A stretch of 50,607 nucleotides of DNA from Cardiobacteriaceae bacterium (GTDB lineage Bacteria > Pseudomonadota > Gammaproteobacteria > Cardiobacteriales > Cardiobacteriaceae), in contig JAUMXB010000018.1 of the NCBI GenBank assembly GCA_030529365.1, positions 1 to 50,607 of the forward strand, read 5' to 3'. Shown piece after piece: positions 7,810-16,316 of this stretch. Below the pieces are notes generated by a model, which worked only from the letters and a program-made list of their open reading frames with translations, had not been told where the DNA came from and searched no databases. How positions within the stretch are numbered: position 1 is the stretch's first letter; each line of letters begins with the position of its first letter. The translations under genes and the position numbers were made by a program.

Positions 7810-8423
7810 GGTTGTATTGCCTTGGTCAGTCGGTCGTCACCGGCAAGATGACGGATGTAAAAAGCCTGCAACGCCACAAGCATGGTGGCATTGCGCACCT
7901 CGCCTTGCATGAGCCAGCGGAAAGCTGTTTCATAGGGAATGCAGTGTACGAGGATGTCTTCGCCTTCTTCGAGCAGGCCGGTGTGCCGCGCCACCTGGGT
8001 AGAATCGACTTCGGCGAAGTAGAGATGCGTTTGCCCGGCGCTGCCGCCGGGGCTGGGAAAATAGGTTTGCACATGATGCAAGGCGCGCGCGCGGGTGCCG
8101 ATTTCTTCTTCCAGCTCGCGCTGCATGCAATCGTCCGCGCTTTCGCCGGGGATGTCCATGAAGCCGGCGACGATTTCCAGCTGCCAGGGATTGTCGCCCG
8201 CGACCATCGCGCCGATGCGGAACTGCTCGATAAAGACGAAGCATTCGCGCGCGGGATCGAAGGCCAGACCAGCCACGACAAAGCCGCTGGTGGCCGAGCA
8301 CTCGCGCATGACGGCGCCGCTCATGCCGCCGCGAAAGAGTTCGAAATCGACCTGATAGCGGTCAAGCTTGAAGAAGCCGCGATAGGCCTGCTGTTTGTCG
8401 AGAACGCGGAAACGGTAATCCAT
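7806..8423 (-). CDS. nudF: ADP-ribose diphosphatase, NudF-like Nudix hydrolase
   Basis: The 205-residue protein resembles the NudF/ADP-ribose pyrophosphatase group, which cleaves ADP-ribose to AMP and ribose 5-phosphate. The Nudix box is present (VAGFMDIPGE ... RELEEEIGT) and has all catalytic Glu residues, but six rather than five residues separate the first Gly and Glu. The upstream FIEQFRIGA segment also fits this family. The ATG starts two bases after the nlpD-like stop, and its own stop overlaps the next start, so it is inside a tight operon. The exact substrate is inferred. Confidence 0.85.
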   Translation of the reverse strand: MDYRFRVLDKQQAYRGFFKLDRYQVDFELFRGGMSGAVMRECSATSGFVVAGLAFDPARECFVFIEQFRIGAMVAGDNPWQLEIVAGFMDIPGESADDCMQRELEEEIGTRARALHHVQTYFPSPGGSAGQTHLYFAEVDSTQVARHTGLLEEGEDILVHCIPYETAFRWLMQGEVRNATMLVALQAFYIRHLAGDDRLTKAIQP

Positions 8424-8425
8424 GG

Positions 8426-9115
8426 TCAGTGCCGCGGGGTAGTGCCGATAAAGCTGAAGGGGTTGACGGGTTGCCCCTGCTTGCGCGTTTCAAAATGCAG
8501 GGTGGGCGCATTTTGCGGGCTGATGCCCATGCTGCCGATCTGCTGGCCGCGGCTGACGCGCTGCCCTTCGTGGACGGTGCTTTCGGCGAGGTAGCCGTAG
8601 GCGGAGAGCACTTTGCCATCGTGGCGGAGGATCACCATGCGCCCGACGCCGGAAAGGCCGCTGCCGTTGTAAGCGACTTCGCCGTCACGTGCGGCGACGA
8701 TCGGTTGGCCGCGCTGGCCGCGAATCTGGATGCCCTGGTGGCCGGGCTGGTTTTTGTTGAACTGGCGCGAGACATTGCCGCGTGTCGGCCAGATCCAGCC
8801 GGGCTGGCCGGCTTGTGTCACTTGCGGTACCACCACTTTTTCGCGCACGGTGCCGACTGGCGGCGTGGTGCGCAGGATGCTGCCGGCGAGAATGCGGTTG
8901 GGATCGGCAATGCCGTTCCAGCTTGCCAGTTCGTTCATGTCCAGCCCGTAGCGCCAGGCGATGCCGAACAGCGTATCGCCGGGGCGGATGACGTAATTGC
9001 CACCGGGGCGGATGGCGCCACGCTGGCCGTGCACATCAAAAGCCGTCGGACGGCTGCTGCATGCGGCCAGTGCCAACAGGCAAACCATCAGGCCGCAACG
9101 CCAGCCCTTGTTCAT
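8426..9115 (-). CDS. nlpD: LysM / M23-like lipoprotein, NlpD family
   Basis: A 229-residue lipoprotein: signal peptide ending in lipobox LAAC with Cys19, a LysM domain (YVIRPGDTLFGIAWRYG), then a LytM/M23 domain. The zinc site is degenerate: GHQGIQIRG has Gln where active enzymes have Asp, and LSAYGY lacks the His of the SAxxH motif. This is the NlpD/EnvC pattern of amidase activators, so it likely promotes septal peptidoglycan cleavage rather than cutting itself. I chose the ATG at 9113-9115: it overlaps the surE stop, has GGAAGG upstream and starts a good signal peptide. The surE-nlpD order is common in gammaproteobacteria, usually with rpoS after it; rpoS is not here. Confidence 0.88.
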   Translation of the reverse strand: MNKGWRCGLMVCLLALAACSSRPTAFDVHGQRGAIRPGGNYVIRPGDTLFGIAWRYGLDMNELASWNGIADPNRILAGSILRTTPPVGTVREKVVVPQVTQAGQPGWIWPTRGNVSRQFNKNQPGHQGIQIRGQRGQPIVAARDGEVAYNGSGLSGVGRMVILRHDGKVLSAYGYLAESTVHEGQRVSRGQQIGSMGISPQNAPTLHFETRKQGQPVNPFSFIGTTPRH

Positions 9116-9861
9116 AAACCTTCCAGCCATTGTGTAACATCTCCCAGCTGATCAAAGTCGGTCAAATTGAATTGCAGCGGCGTGACGGACACATAGCCCT
9201 GTTCCACTGCCCGGAAATCGGTATCTTCATCGCCTTCCGCAGCCTCGCCGGCGCGGCCTATCCAGTAGAGCTTCTTGTTGCGCGGGTTGACGGTTTCCAC
9301 CAGCGGCATGGCTTCCATGCGCCGCCCCAGCGTCGTGGTACGGAATCCGCGGATTTCGTTGTAGGGCAGGTCGGGGATGTTCACATTGAGCAGCGTATTG
9401 GGCGCGAGCGGATATTGGCGGACATGGCGGAACAAATCCAGCACCACATGCGCGCTGCTTTCCCAGTGCGCGGGATCGTGCGCCACATTGGATACGGCAA
9501 TGGCGGGCAGGCCGAGATGGCGGCCTTCGAACGCGGCGGCCACCGTGCCGGAATACATGACATCGTCGCCCAGATTGGCGCCGCGGTTGATGCCGGAAAT
9601 CACCATTTGCGGACGTTCGTCGAAAAAGCCGCTGACGGCCAGATGCACGCAATCGGAAGGCGTGCCGTCCACGCTGTAAAAGCCGTCGGCATGGGCATGC
9701 ACGGCGAGCGGGCGTTTCAGGGTGAGCGAATGGCTGGCGCCGCTGCAATCGCGGTCGGGCGCCATGACGACAAGCCGCCCCACCTGATCGCGCAGCACAT
9801 CCGCCATCACGCGCAGGCCGGGCGAAAGATACCCGTCATCATTGGACAACAGCAAAAACAT
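9112..9861 (-). CDS. surE: 5'/3'-nucleotidase SurE
   Basis: SurE is a metal-dependent nucleoside monophosphate phosphatase involved in stress survival. The 249-residue product begins MFLLLSNDDG, with the acidic metal ligands, and has MAPDRDCSGASHSLT, VDGTPSDCVHLA and SGINRGANLGDDVMYSGTVAAA, all family hallmarks. Two ATGs are possible (9867 and 9861); GAGG is only one base from the first and seven from the second, so I use 9861. Its stop overlaps the nlpD start. Confidence 0.95.
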   Translation of the reverse strand: MFLLLSNDDGYLSPGLRVMADVLRDQVGRLVVMAPDRDCSGASHSLTLKRPLAVHAHADGFYSVDGTPSDCVHLAVSGFFDERPQMVISGINRGANLGDDVMYSGTVAAAFEGRHLGLPAIAVSNVAHDPAHWESSAHVVLDLFRHVRQYPLAPNTLLNVNIPDLPYNEIRGFRTTTLGRRMEAMPLVETVNPRNKKLYWIGRAGEAAEGDEDTDFRAVEQGYVSVTPLQFNLTDFDQLGDVTQWLEGL

Positions 9862-9964
9862 CCGCATTCCTCGGTTTTCAAGCAGTGCGACAGTGTACCG
9901 TTCGCCCGCGGTGAAGAAAAGCGCGACGCCCGCCTGCCGCCAGCGCCGCTGCTCAGGGCATGGT

Positions 9965-10060
9965 TTTGATATTTTTCTATTTTTGCGAATAAAATAATCG
10001 TTTTTTATCGCAATAAGCGCTTATGGATGGTAAAAAACAACCATAAATACCATAAAAATG
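9965..10060 (+). repeat. AAGCGCTT palindrome repeat, copy R4 (single octamer)
   Basis: One octamer at 10015-10022, flanked by TTTTTTATCGCAATA on the left and ATGGTAAAAAACAACCATAA on the right. It lies between divergent surE and deoD, about 20 bases upstream of the deoD promoter. Confidence 0.8.
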
Positions 10061-10077
10061 AATAAAAGCCTTGCGGT

Positions 10078-10106
10078 TTGGCAACGCCCTTGCCCCGCTA
10101 TATACT
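10078..10106 (+). promoter_or_regulatory. Sigma-70 promoter of deoD
   Basis: TTGGCA (10078-10083), 17-base spacer, TATACT (10101-10106). It leaves a leader of about 20 bases before the ATG, which has CAGGAGA as its ribosome-binding site. Confidence 0.75.
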
Positions 10107-10133
10107 CGGCCTTTTCGCAATCAGGAGAATGCC

Positions 10134-10847
10134 ATGACCCCGCACATCAACGCCCCGGCCGGCGCCTTTGCCGACACCGTTCTCATGCCCGGCGACCCCT
10201 TGCGTGCCAAATTCATCGCCGAAACCTACCTGGAAAACCCGGAAGAAGTGACCAACGTGCGCGCCATGCTCGGCTTCACCGGCACCTACAAGGGCAAGCG
10301 CCTCTCCGTGATGGGGCATGGCATGGGCATTCCCTCGTGCTCGATTTATGCCAAGGAACTCATCACCGAATACGGCGTGAAAAACCTCATCCGCGTCGGT
10401 TCCTGCGGCGCGGTGCTCGATGACGTGCACGTGCGCGATGTCATCATCGGTCTTGGCGCCTGCACCGATTCCGGCGTGAACCGCACCCGCTTTGCCGGCC
10501 ACGATTTCGCCGCCACCGCCGATTTCGCGCTCACCACTGCCCTCGTCGAAGCCGCGCGCTCTCTCGGGATTCCTGTGAAAGTCGGCAATATCTTCTCGGC
10601 CGACCTTTTCTACACGCCCGATCCGCACATCTTCCAGGTCATGCGCCGCTACGGCATTCTCGGCGTGGAGATGGAAGCGGCGGGCATCTATGGCGTCGCC
10701 CACGAATTCGGCGCGCGCGCCGCGACCATCTGCACCGTCTCCGATCACATCCTGCGCGAAGAATTCACCAGCGCGGAAGAACGGCAGACCACCTTCCGCG
10801 ACATGATGGCGATCGCGCTGGATGCCGCAGCCGCATTTACGGATTGA
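10134..10847 (+). CDS. deoD: Purine nucleoside phosphorylase DeoD
   Basis: Phosphorolysis of purine (deoxy)nucleosides to base and (deoxy)ribose 1-phosphate. The 237-residue protein is collinear with Escherichia coli DeoD: TPHINA at the N-terminus, [56 protein letters not shown], and CTVSDH with the catalytic Asp followed by the conserved Arg in ERQTTF. The ATG at 10134 is well placed after CAGGAGA. No other deo gene is adjacent, so it stands alone behind its own promoter. Confidence 0.97.
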   Translation: MTPHINAPAGAFADTVLMPGDPLRAKFIAETYLENPEEVTNVRAMLGFTGTYKGKRLSVMGHGMGIPSCSIYAKELITEYGVKNLIRVGSCGAVLDDVHVRDVIIGLGACTDSGVNRTRFAGHDFAATADFALTTALVEAARSLGIPVKVGNIFSADLFYTPDPHIFQVMRRYGILGVEMEAAGIYGVAHEFGARAATICTVSDHILREEFTSAEERQTTFRDMMAIALDAAAAFTD

Positions 10848-10891
10848 CCATCCGCATACATATAGCCAAATAAATAAAAAACAGAACGAAA

Positions 10892-11004
10892 CTGTAGGTT
10901 GGTGGTGAGCCGTCAGGCGAACCCCAACATAATGAATTCTAAAATGTTGGGGTTCGTGCTGCGCACGGTTATCGAGCTTGCCGAGATGCACCACCAACCT
11001 ACGG
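10892..11004. mobile_element. Nested inverted repeat, MITE- or REP-like element
   Basis: The outer arms GTAGGTTGGTGGTG (10894-10907) and 10989-11002 are perfect 14-base inverted repeats. The inner arms CGAACCCCAACAT (10918-10930) and 10944-10956 are perfect over 13 bases. No coding capacity is present, so any movement would need an outside transposase. It lies just downstream of deoD and is unrelated to the AAGCGCTT family. Confidence 0.75.
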
Positions 11005-11040
11005 TCTGGACGTTTTTATGATGATTTCACTATAAAGCAG

Positions 11041-11068
11041 CAAAGGCGGCTCACGGCCGCCTTTTTGA
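11041..11068 (+). terminator. Terminator downstream of deoD
   Basis: AAGGCGGC-TCAC-GGCCGCCTTTTT forms a strong GC stem followed by five T residues on the plus strand. Confidence 0.8.
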
Positions 11069-11073
11069 TGCTT

Positions 11074-11176
11074 GATGGTAAATTTTCTCATCATGAAGCG
11101 CTTCTTGTGAGAAAATTTCTCGAAAGAAGCGCTTATCAGTGGTAAATAATCACTATTTTGGGATATTTTATGAAAT
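11074..11176 (+). repeat. AAGCGCTT paired-palindrome repeat, copy R5
   Basis: Octamers at 11096-11103 and 11127-11134, 31 bases apart, with a palindrome of the GAGAAAATTTCTC type between them. The tail (CACTATTTTGGGATATTTTATGAAA) ends against the cysS stop codon. Confidence 0.9.
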
Positions 11177-11177
11177 A

Positions 11178-12548
11178 TCAGTTTTCATAACGCCATTCGC
11201 AGCCTTGCGGCGTATCCTTGAGCACCACGCCCTTTTCTGCGAGTTCGGCGCGGATGGCGTCGGCTTTGCCATAGTCTTTCGCGGCTTTGGCGGCCTGGCG
11301 TTCGGCAATCAGCGCTTCGATTTGCGTGGCATCCAGTTGTCCGCTGCGCTGGCTGCCTTTTAAAAACACGGCGGGATGTTGCTGGAGGACGCCGAGGCGC
11401 GCGCCGAGCTGTTTCAGGGTATGGGCCAAAGCGCTTTCGCCGCTGTTGACGCGGCGCGCGAGGTCGAAGAGCACGGCCAGCGCTTTCGGGGTGTTGAAAT
11501 CATCATTCATGGCGGCGACGAATTCCGCTTGCGCGGCGTCATCGATGGCGCCTTCATCGCAGGCCACGCCGTCGAGCGCGCCATAGAGGCGGTTGAGCGC
11601 TTTTTTGGCTTCATCGAGGGCGGCATCGCTGTAATTCAGAGGGCCGCGGTAGTGGCTGCCGAGCATGAAGAAGCGGATGACTTCGCCGTCGTATTTTTTG
11701 AGGACGTCGCGCACGGTGAAGAAGTTGCCGAGCGATTTGCTCATTTTTTCGTTGTCGATTTGCACGAAGCCGTTGTGCAGCCAGTAGTTGACGGTTTGGT
11801 GACCGCAGGCGCCTTCGCTTTGCGCGATTTCGCATTCATGGTGCGGGAATTTGAGATCCATGCCGCCGCCGTGGATGTCAAAATGATGGCCGAGCGCGTC
11901 GGAGCTCATCACCGAGCATTCGATGTGCCAGCCGGGGCGGCCCTTGCCCCACGGGCTGTCCCAATAGGGTTCGCCGGGTTTGGCGGCTTTCCAGAGGACG
12001 AAATCGAGCGGGTCTTTTTTCGCGTCATTGACGGCGATGCGCTCGCCGGCGCGCAAATCATCGAGGCTGCGATTGGCGAGTTTGCCGTAGCCAGGAAAGC
12101 TGCGTACGGCGTAGTAAACATCGCCGTTGTCCGCCGCATAGGCGTGATTTTTGGCCATCAGGGTCTCGATCATGGCTATCATGCCGGGCACGGCATCGGT
12201 GGCGCGCGGTTCGTGATCGGGCGGGAGGCAGCCAAGCGCTTTTTCGTCTTCATGCATGGCGTCGATAAAGCGCGCGGTGAGATGGTCGATGGGTTCGCCG
12301 TTTTCATTGGCGCGGGCGATGATTTTGTCGTCGATGTCGGTGATATTGCGCACATAGTTGAGCGCGTAGCCCTCGGCGCGCAGGTGCCGCGCGATGACGT
12401 CGAACACGGTCATCACCCGCGCATGGCCGATATGGCAGTAGTCATAGACGGTCATGCCGCACACGTACATGCCCACTTTCCCCGCCTCGATCGGGGTGAA
12501 GATTTCTTTCTCTCGGGTGAGGCTGTTGTAAAGAACGAGTGCTGGCAT
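11178..12548 (-). CDS. cysS: Cysteinyl-tRNA synthetase
   Basis: The class I enzyme that charges tRNA-Cys, 456 residues, normal length. The HIGH motif is CHIGHAR (H39-H42), with zinc ligand C30 just before it and further ligands in WHIECS and FPHHECE; the KMSKS motif is EKMSKSLGN. The C-terminal anticodon-binding region ends GCEWRYEN. The ATG at 12546-12548 has only a weak ribosome-binding site. It diverges from ppiA, sharing a 59-base intergenic space. Confidence 0.97.
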   Translation of the reverse strand: MPALVLYNSLTREKEIFTPIEAGKVGMYVCGMTVYDYCHIGHARVMTVFDVIARHLRAEGYALNYVRNITDIDDKIIARANENGEPIDHLTARFIDAMHEDEKALGCLPPDHEPRATDAVPGMIAMIETLMAKNHAYAADNGDVYYAVRSFPGYGKLANRSLDDLRAGERIAVNDAKKDPLDFVLWKAAKPGEPYWDSPWGKGRPGWHIECSVMSSDALGHHFDIHGGGMDLKFPHHECEIAQSEGACGHQTVNYWLHNGFVQIDNEKMSKSLGNFFTVRDVLKKYDGEVIRFFMLGSHYRGPLNYSDAALDEAKKALNRLYGALDGVACDEGAIDDAAQAEFVAAMNDDFNTPKALAVLFDLARRVNSGESALAHTLKQLGARLGVLQQHPAVFLKGSQRSGQLDATQIEALIAERQAAKAAKDYGKADAIRAELAEKGVVLKDTPQGCEWRYEN

Positions 12549-12607
12549 TGGTATATCCCGGAATAAAATTCCGCTAGTATAAGCCCTCCTTTTGACGAGG
12601 CAACCAC

Positions 12608-13189
12608 ATGAAAAAAGTTCTCCTTGCCGCCGTATTTGCGGCTTTTCCGGCGTTTGCCGTGCAAACCGTGGTGCTGGAAACCACGCTCGGCAACATCACC
12701 CTCGAACTCGATGAAGACAACGCCGCCGCGTCCACCGCCAATTTCGTCACTTATGTGAAAGATGGCTTTTACAACGGCACCGTGTTCCACCGCGTGATCG
12801 ACGGCTTCATGATCCAGGGCGGCGGCTTCGACGATGCCCTGAACAAGAAACCCACGCGCGCGCCGATTGCCAACGAAAGCTACAACGGCCTGAAAAACAC
12901 GCGCGGCACCATTGCCATGGCACGCACTGCCGATCCGCATTCGGCCACTTCGCAATTCTTCATCAACCTGGTCGATAACGATTTCCTCAATCCCGGCGGC
13001 GCGGATGCGCATGGCTACACCGTGTTCGGCAAGGTCGTCTCCGGCATGGACGTGGTCGCGCAAATCGGCAAATTGCCGACTGGCGGCAAGGGGCCGTTTG
13101 CCCAGGACGTGCCGGAACCGCTCGTCGTCATCAAGAGCGCAACCCTGGTTGAACCCCAATCTTCTGAAACTGCAAAGGAAACAAAATGA
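12608..13189 (+). CDS. ppiA: Periplasmic peptidyl-prolyl isomerase (cyclophilin A type)
   Basis: A 193-residue cyclophilin with a cleavable signal peptide ([17 protein letters not shown]), so it is periplasmic and would catalyse proline isomerisation in exported proteins. Family motifs are [22 protein letters not shown] and [12 protein letters not shown] precedes the ATG. The last four bases (ATGA) contain the ppiB start, so the two are translationally coupled and probably arose by duplication. Confidence 0.93.
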   Translation: MKKVLLAAVFAAFPAFAVQTVVLETTLGNITLELDEDNAAASTANFVTYVKDGFYNGTVFHRVIDGFMIQGGGFDDALNKKPTRAPIANESYNGLKNTRGTIAMARTADPHSATSQFFINLVDNDFLNPGGADAHGYTVFGKVVSGMDVVAQIGKLPTGGKGPFAQDVPEPLVVIKSATLVEPQSSETAKETK

Positions 13190-13677
13190 TCCGTTTTACT
13201 ACCAACAAAGGCATCATCGACATCGAACTCGATTTTGACAAAGCCCCGCAAACGGCTGCCAACTTCGAGCAATACGTGAAAGACGGCTTTTACGACGGCG
13301 TGATCTTCCACCGCGTCATCCCCGGCTTCATGATCCAGGGCGGCGGCATGGAACCCGGCCTGAAAGAGAAAAAAACCCGCGCACCCATCCAGAACGAAGC
13401 CGACAACGGCCTTGCCAACAAGCGCGGCAGCATCGCCATGGCGCGCACCTCCGACCCGCACTCGGCCAGCGCGCAATTCTTCATCAACCTGGTGGACAAC
13501 AGCTTCCTGAACCACAGCGGCAAAACCCCGCAAGGCTGGGGCTATGCTGTGTTTGGCGAAGTGGTGGCGGGCATGGAAGTGGTTGACGAGATTGCCAAAG
13601 TCAAAACCGGCCGCCTTGGCATGCACGCCGATGTGCCCACCGAAGATATCGTCATCGAGAAAGCGGAAGTGATCTGA
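13186..13677 (+). CDS. ppiB: Cytoplasmic peptidyl-prolyl isomerase (cyclophilin B type)
   Basis: A 163-residue cyclophilin without a signal peptide: [13 protein letters not shown], the active-site Arg and [12 protein letters not shown], then [14 protein letters not shown] lies seven bases before the ATG, which overlaps the ppiA stop. A clean terminator follows. Having exported and cytosolic paralogues in one operon lets both compartments be served from one transcript. Confidence 0.95.
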   Translation: MIRFTTNKGIIDIELDFDKAPQTAANFEQYVKDGFYDGVIFHRVIPGFMIQGGGMEPGLKEKKTRAPIQNEADNGLANKRGSIAMARTSDPHSASAQFFINLVDNSFLNHSGKTPQGWGYAVFGEVVAGMEVVDEIAKVKTGRLGMHADVPTEDIVIEKAEVI

Positions 13678-13705
13678 TCGCGCATCATGGATGCCCGCGC
13701 CGTGA

Positions 13706-13730
13706 GGACGTTGCCTGCAACGTCCTTTTG
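13706..13730 (+). terminator. Terminator of the ppiA-ppiB operon
   Basis: GGACGTTG-CCTG-CAACGTCC stem followed directly by TTTTG, 28 bases after the ppiB stop. Confidence 0.88.
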
Positions 13731-13735
13731 TTATT

Positions 13736-13822
13736 CATAAAATTGGTTTTTATGGTGATTTTTTACCGAAACAAGCGCTTATGAATGGTAAAAAATAACT
13801 ATTTTTTTCTATTTTATAAACT
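13736..13822 (+). repeat. AAGCGCTT palindrome repeat, copy R6 (single octamer)
   Basis: One octamer at 13773-13780 in TTTTTTACC...GGTAAAAAA dyad symmetry. The conserved tail (AACTATTTTTTTCTATTTTA) runs right up to the lpxH start codon. Confidence 0.88.
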
Positions 13823-14545
13823 ATGCCGCATCTCTACTTTCTCGCCGATATTCATTTGAGCGCCGAAGCGCCGGAGATCACTGCTGCGTTCCGCCGTGCG
13901 CTTGCGCAGATCGCGGCGAGCAAGCCTGATGGCGTCTATATCCTCGGCGATTTGTTTGATGCCTGGCTCGGCGATGATCTCGCCGATAAATTTGCCCGCG
14001 AGATTGCTGCAAGCCTTGCCGCGCTGCCCTGCCCGGTCTGGTTTCAGCATGGCAACCGCGATTTTCTTCTCGGCGAGGACTTTGCGCGCGAGGCGGGCAT
14101 GACCTTGCTCCCCGAGCGCCATGTGATGGAGGTGGCAGGCAGGCGCATTCTCATCGAGCACGGCGATTTGCTCTGCATTCATGATCACGGCTATTTGCGC
14201 CTGCGCAAGATACTCCGCCATCCCGCCACGCAAGCGCTCTATCGCGCGCTGCCCGGTGTTTTCAAACGGCGCATTGCGCAGAAATTGCGCGCGCAAAGCA
14301 AGAGACGCGGCGCGCGCAAGGACAGGCGCATCACGGACGCCGATGCAAATGAAGTCGCGCGTATCCTGGAAAAATACCGGTGCGATATGCTGATTCATGG
14401 CCATACACACCGCGCGGGCGAACATGACAGGCGCTTCGTCCTCGGCGACTGGTCGGCAGCGGGCGGCGTGATCCTGCAATACCGCGATGGCGCGTGGCAG
14501 CTTGTGCAGTGGCCGCCGTGCTTGTCGCAGGAAAGCGCGCGATAG
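13823..14545 (+). CDS. lpxH: UDP-2,3-diacylglucosamine diphosphatase LpxH
   Basis: A calcineurin-type metallophosphoesterase that makes lipid X in lipid A synthesis at the inner membrane. The 240-residue protein has all the metal motifs in order: LADIHLS (D9, H11), LGDLFDAWLGDD, QHGNRDFLLG, IEHGD and HGHTHR. The start ATG directly follows repeat R6 and I see no Shine-Dalgarno sequence in the AT-rich leader, so initiation may rely on an unstructured leader. There is no promoter I can assign with confidence. Confidence 0.94.
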   Translation: MPHLYFLADIHLSAEAPEITAAFRRALAQIAASKPDGVYILGDLFDAWLGDDLADKFAREIAASLAALPCPVWFQHGNRDFLLGEDFAREAGMTLLPERHVMEVAGRRILIEHGDLLCIHDHGYLRLRKILRHPATQALYRALPGVFKRRIAQKLRAQSKRRGARKDRRITDADANEVARILEKYRCDMLIHGHTHRAGEHDRRFVLGDWSAAGGVILQYRDGAWQLVQWPPCLSQESAR

Positions 14546-14588
14546 CGTTTCCCTCCAAAACGGCGCAGGATTTTTGCCGAAGCTCCGC

Positions 14589-14596
14589 TATATAAT
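14589..14596 (+). promoter_or_regulatory. Probable -10 element of the dipeptidase gene
   Basis: TATATAAT contains a perfect TATAAT (14591-14596), 29 bases before the next ATG. No good -35 lies at the right distance. Confidence 0.4.
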
Positions 14597-14625
14597 TCCG
14601 CCCTTTCCACTTTGCGAGAACTGCC

Positions 14626-15594
14626 ATGACTTTCTGGTATGCCGATGCCCACAGTTGCCTGCCGGTGCGCGCCGACAGCGATATTCACCAATTGCGCCGC
14701 CATTTTGAGGCGGGCGTGCGCTATGTATCGATCAATGTCGGCATGGATCTCAATCCCTTGCCGCAAATCATGGGCACCATTGCCGGATTCCGCGCGCAGA
14801 TCGCGCAAAGCCCGTGGATTGCGCTCGCTGAAACCCATGCCGATATCCTGCGCATTGCCGGAGAAGACAAACTCGCGGTCAGCTTCGATCTCGAAGGGGC
14901 GCTGCCGCTCCTCGAATTGCCGGAGATGGTTGCCCTTTATCACCGCCTCGGCGTGCGCCAGATCCATTTGGCCTATAACCGCAACAACAGCGTGGCCGGC
15001 GGCGCGCACGACGTGCCGCAAGGGTTGACCAGACTGGGCGAGCGCGTGGTCGATGCGATTCACGACGCGGGCATTCTCATGGATTTGAGCCACAGCGATG
15101 AAAAAACCGCCCTCGATATCTGCGCCCATAGCGGCAACCGCCCGGTGCTCTACAGCCACGGCAATCCCGCTGCCGTGCTCGCGCATGGCCGCAACGTCAC
15201 CGATCGTGCCATCAAGGCCGTGGCCGCCACCGGTGGTATCGTCTGCCTGAACGGCGTGGCGCGTTTCATTGGCGATCCCGAGCTCAAGCCGCAAAGTCTG
15301 ATTCCCTTTATTGACCATGTGGTGCAGCTGATTGGCGCGGAGCGCACCGGCATCGGCCTCGACTATTGCTACGACGACGGCATTTCCGACATCCCTGCCG
15401 ACGTCAACCGCCAATACTGGTGGCCGCCGGAAGCGGGCTATGATCCGGTGAAAGGGCTGGGGGGCAAATATCTGCCGCCGGAAGCGCTGGCGGACATCCG
15501 TCTCGGGCTGGAAAACCTCGGTTACAGCGAGGCGGCCATTCGCGGCATCTTCCGCGACAACCTGCTCGGGCTGATTGCGCGGGTGTGGAAGTGA
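14626..15594 (+). CDS. M19 (renal dipeptidase) family membrane dipeptidase
   Basis: A 322-residue zinc dipeptidase-like protein. Family motifs are SFDLEGA (bridging Glu), MDLSHSD and YSHGNPAAV (His ligands), and GIGLDYCYDD near the C-terminus. The first metal motif, usually HxD in DGHxDLP, reads DAHSCLP, so the Asp ligand is Cys11; one metal site may be altered. There is no signal peptide. Bacterial relatives hydrolyse dipeptides, some with D-residues; the natural substrate here is unknown. TGCGAG before the ATG is a modest ribosome-binding site. Confidence 0.8.
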   Translation: MTFWYADAHSCLPVRADSDIHQLRRHFEAGVRYVSINVGMDLNPLPQIMGTIAGFRAQIAQSPWIALAETHADILRIAGEDKLAVSFDLEGALPLLELPEMVALYHRLGVRQIHLAYNRNNSVAGGAHDVPQGLTRLGERVVDAIHDAGILMDLSHSDEKTALDICAHSGNRPVLYSHGNPAAVLAHGRNVTDRAIKAVAATGGIVCLNGVARFIGDPELKPQSLIPFIDHVVQLIGAERTGIGLDYCYDDGISDIPADVNRQYWWPPEAGYDPVKGLGGKYLPPEALADIRLGLENLGYSEAAIRGIFRDNLLGLIARVWK

Positions 15595-16316
15595 CAGTAA
15601 TACACCTGTGTACGCAAGATGGTCGTTGCCTTGCGAGATGGCGAGTGTGACTCTGGTGTTGGTAAACTTTCTCATCATCAATCGCCTGGCGTGAAGGATG
15701 TTCGCATAAACGATCATGTTGTTTATGTGAAAAAAATTCAAAATGGTTTCTTTCGAATAATTTCATTGGCAACGCGCGGTAGGTATTATCGCTTGCCGCC
15801 AGCATGCGTCTTATTTTTACGCTGCCTTTGCGCGTACTTGGGGCAGTGCGCAAGAGATTCGGAGGCATTTGCTTCAGCGCGTGCAGGTTTCATCCCGCAT
15901 TCTCCGTGCGCAAGCGTAGCCAAAGTTCATGTCTAGCTGCCAGAAGAGTCGGTTTTTAATGCCCGTGGCGCGCATGAGGACAAGCAGAGCTTCGGTGCTC
16001 ATGTTCCGGCTGCTGATGTGGCAGCGGCTTTGCTGGGTGATTTTACCGCTTTGTTGTCGTCCGCTTTCGCAGCGGCAAAGCAGGCAAGTCCCGGTATTGT
16101 TCGGCTTTGGGCAGGATGCCTGTGGTGATGCAGAGAAGGCAGCGCTTTGCTGGTACGAGTCGGGCAGGGAAGTCATGGGTTTCTCATGAGTATTGTGAGT
16201 CACCCATAACTATCTTATCCGCTTGTGTTCATGCGCTGATGCGTTTGTCTTGCAAAATAAGCAATTATTTTTGATAAAAATAATTGCTTTCGAATATTTT
16301 GAAACAGTCCGCAAGA
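15595..16316. other. 722-base gap without a convincing gene
   Basis: The stretch holds only short frames. The longest leftward one (15874-16203, 109 residues) has no signal, no domain I recognise and poor composition; another leftward frame (15404-15868) overlaps the dipeptidase gene and is a shadow there. At 15660-15690 TTGGTAAACTTTCTCATCATCAATCG looks like a decayed left end of the AAGCGCTT repeat. The region may be the remnant of a lost gene. An AT-rich hairpin closes its right side. Confidence 0.5.
16259..16289 (-). terminator. AT-rich perfect hairpin downstream of nnrS, possible terminator
   Basis: Perfect 14-base arms (AAGCAATTATTTTT at 16259-16272 and its complement at 16276-16289) with a three-base loop, 28 bases after the nnrS stop. 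It lacks a GC-rich stem, so termination is only probable. Confidence 0.45.
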
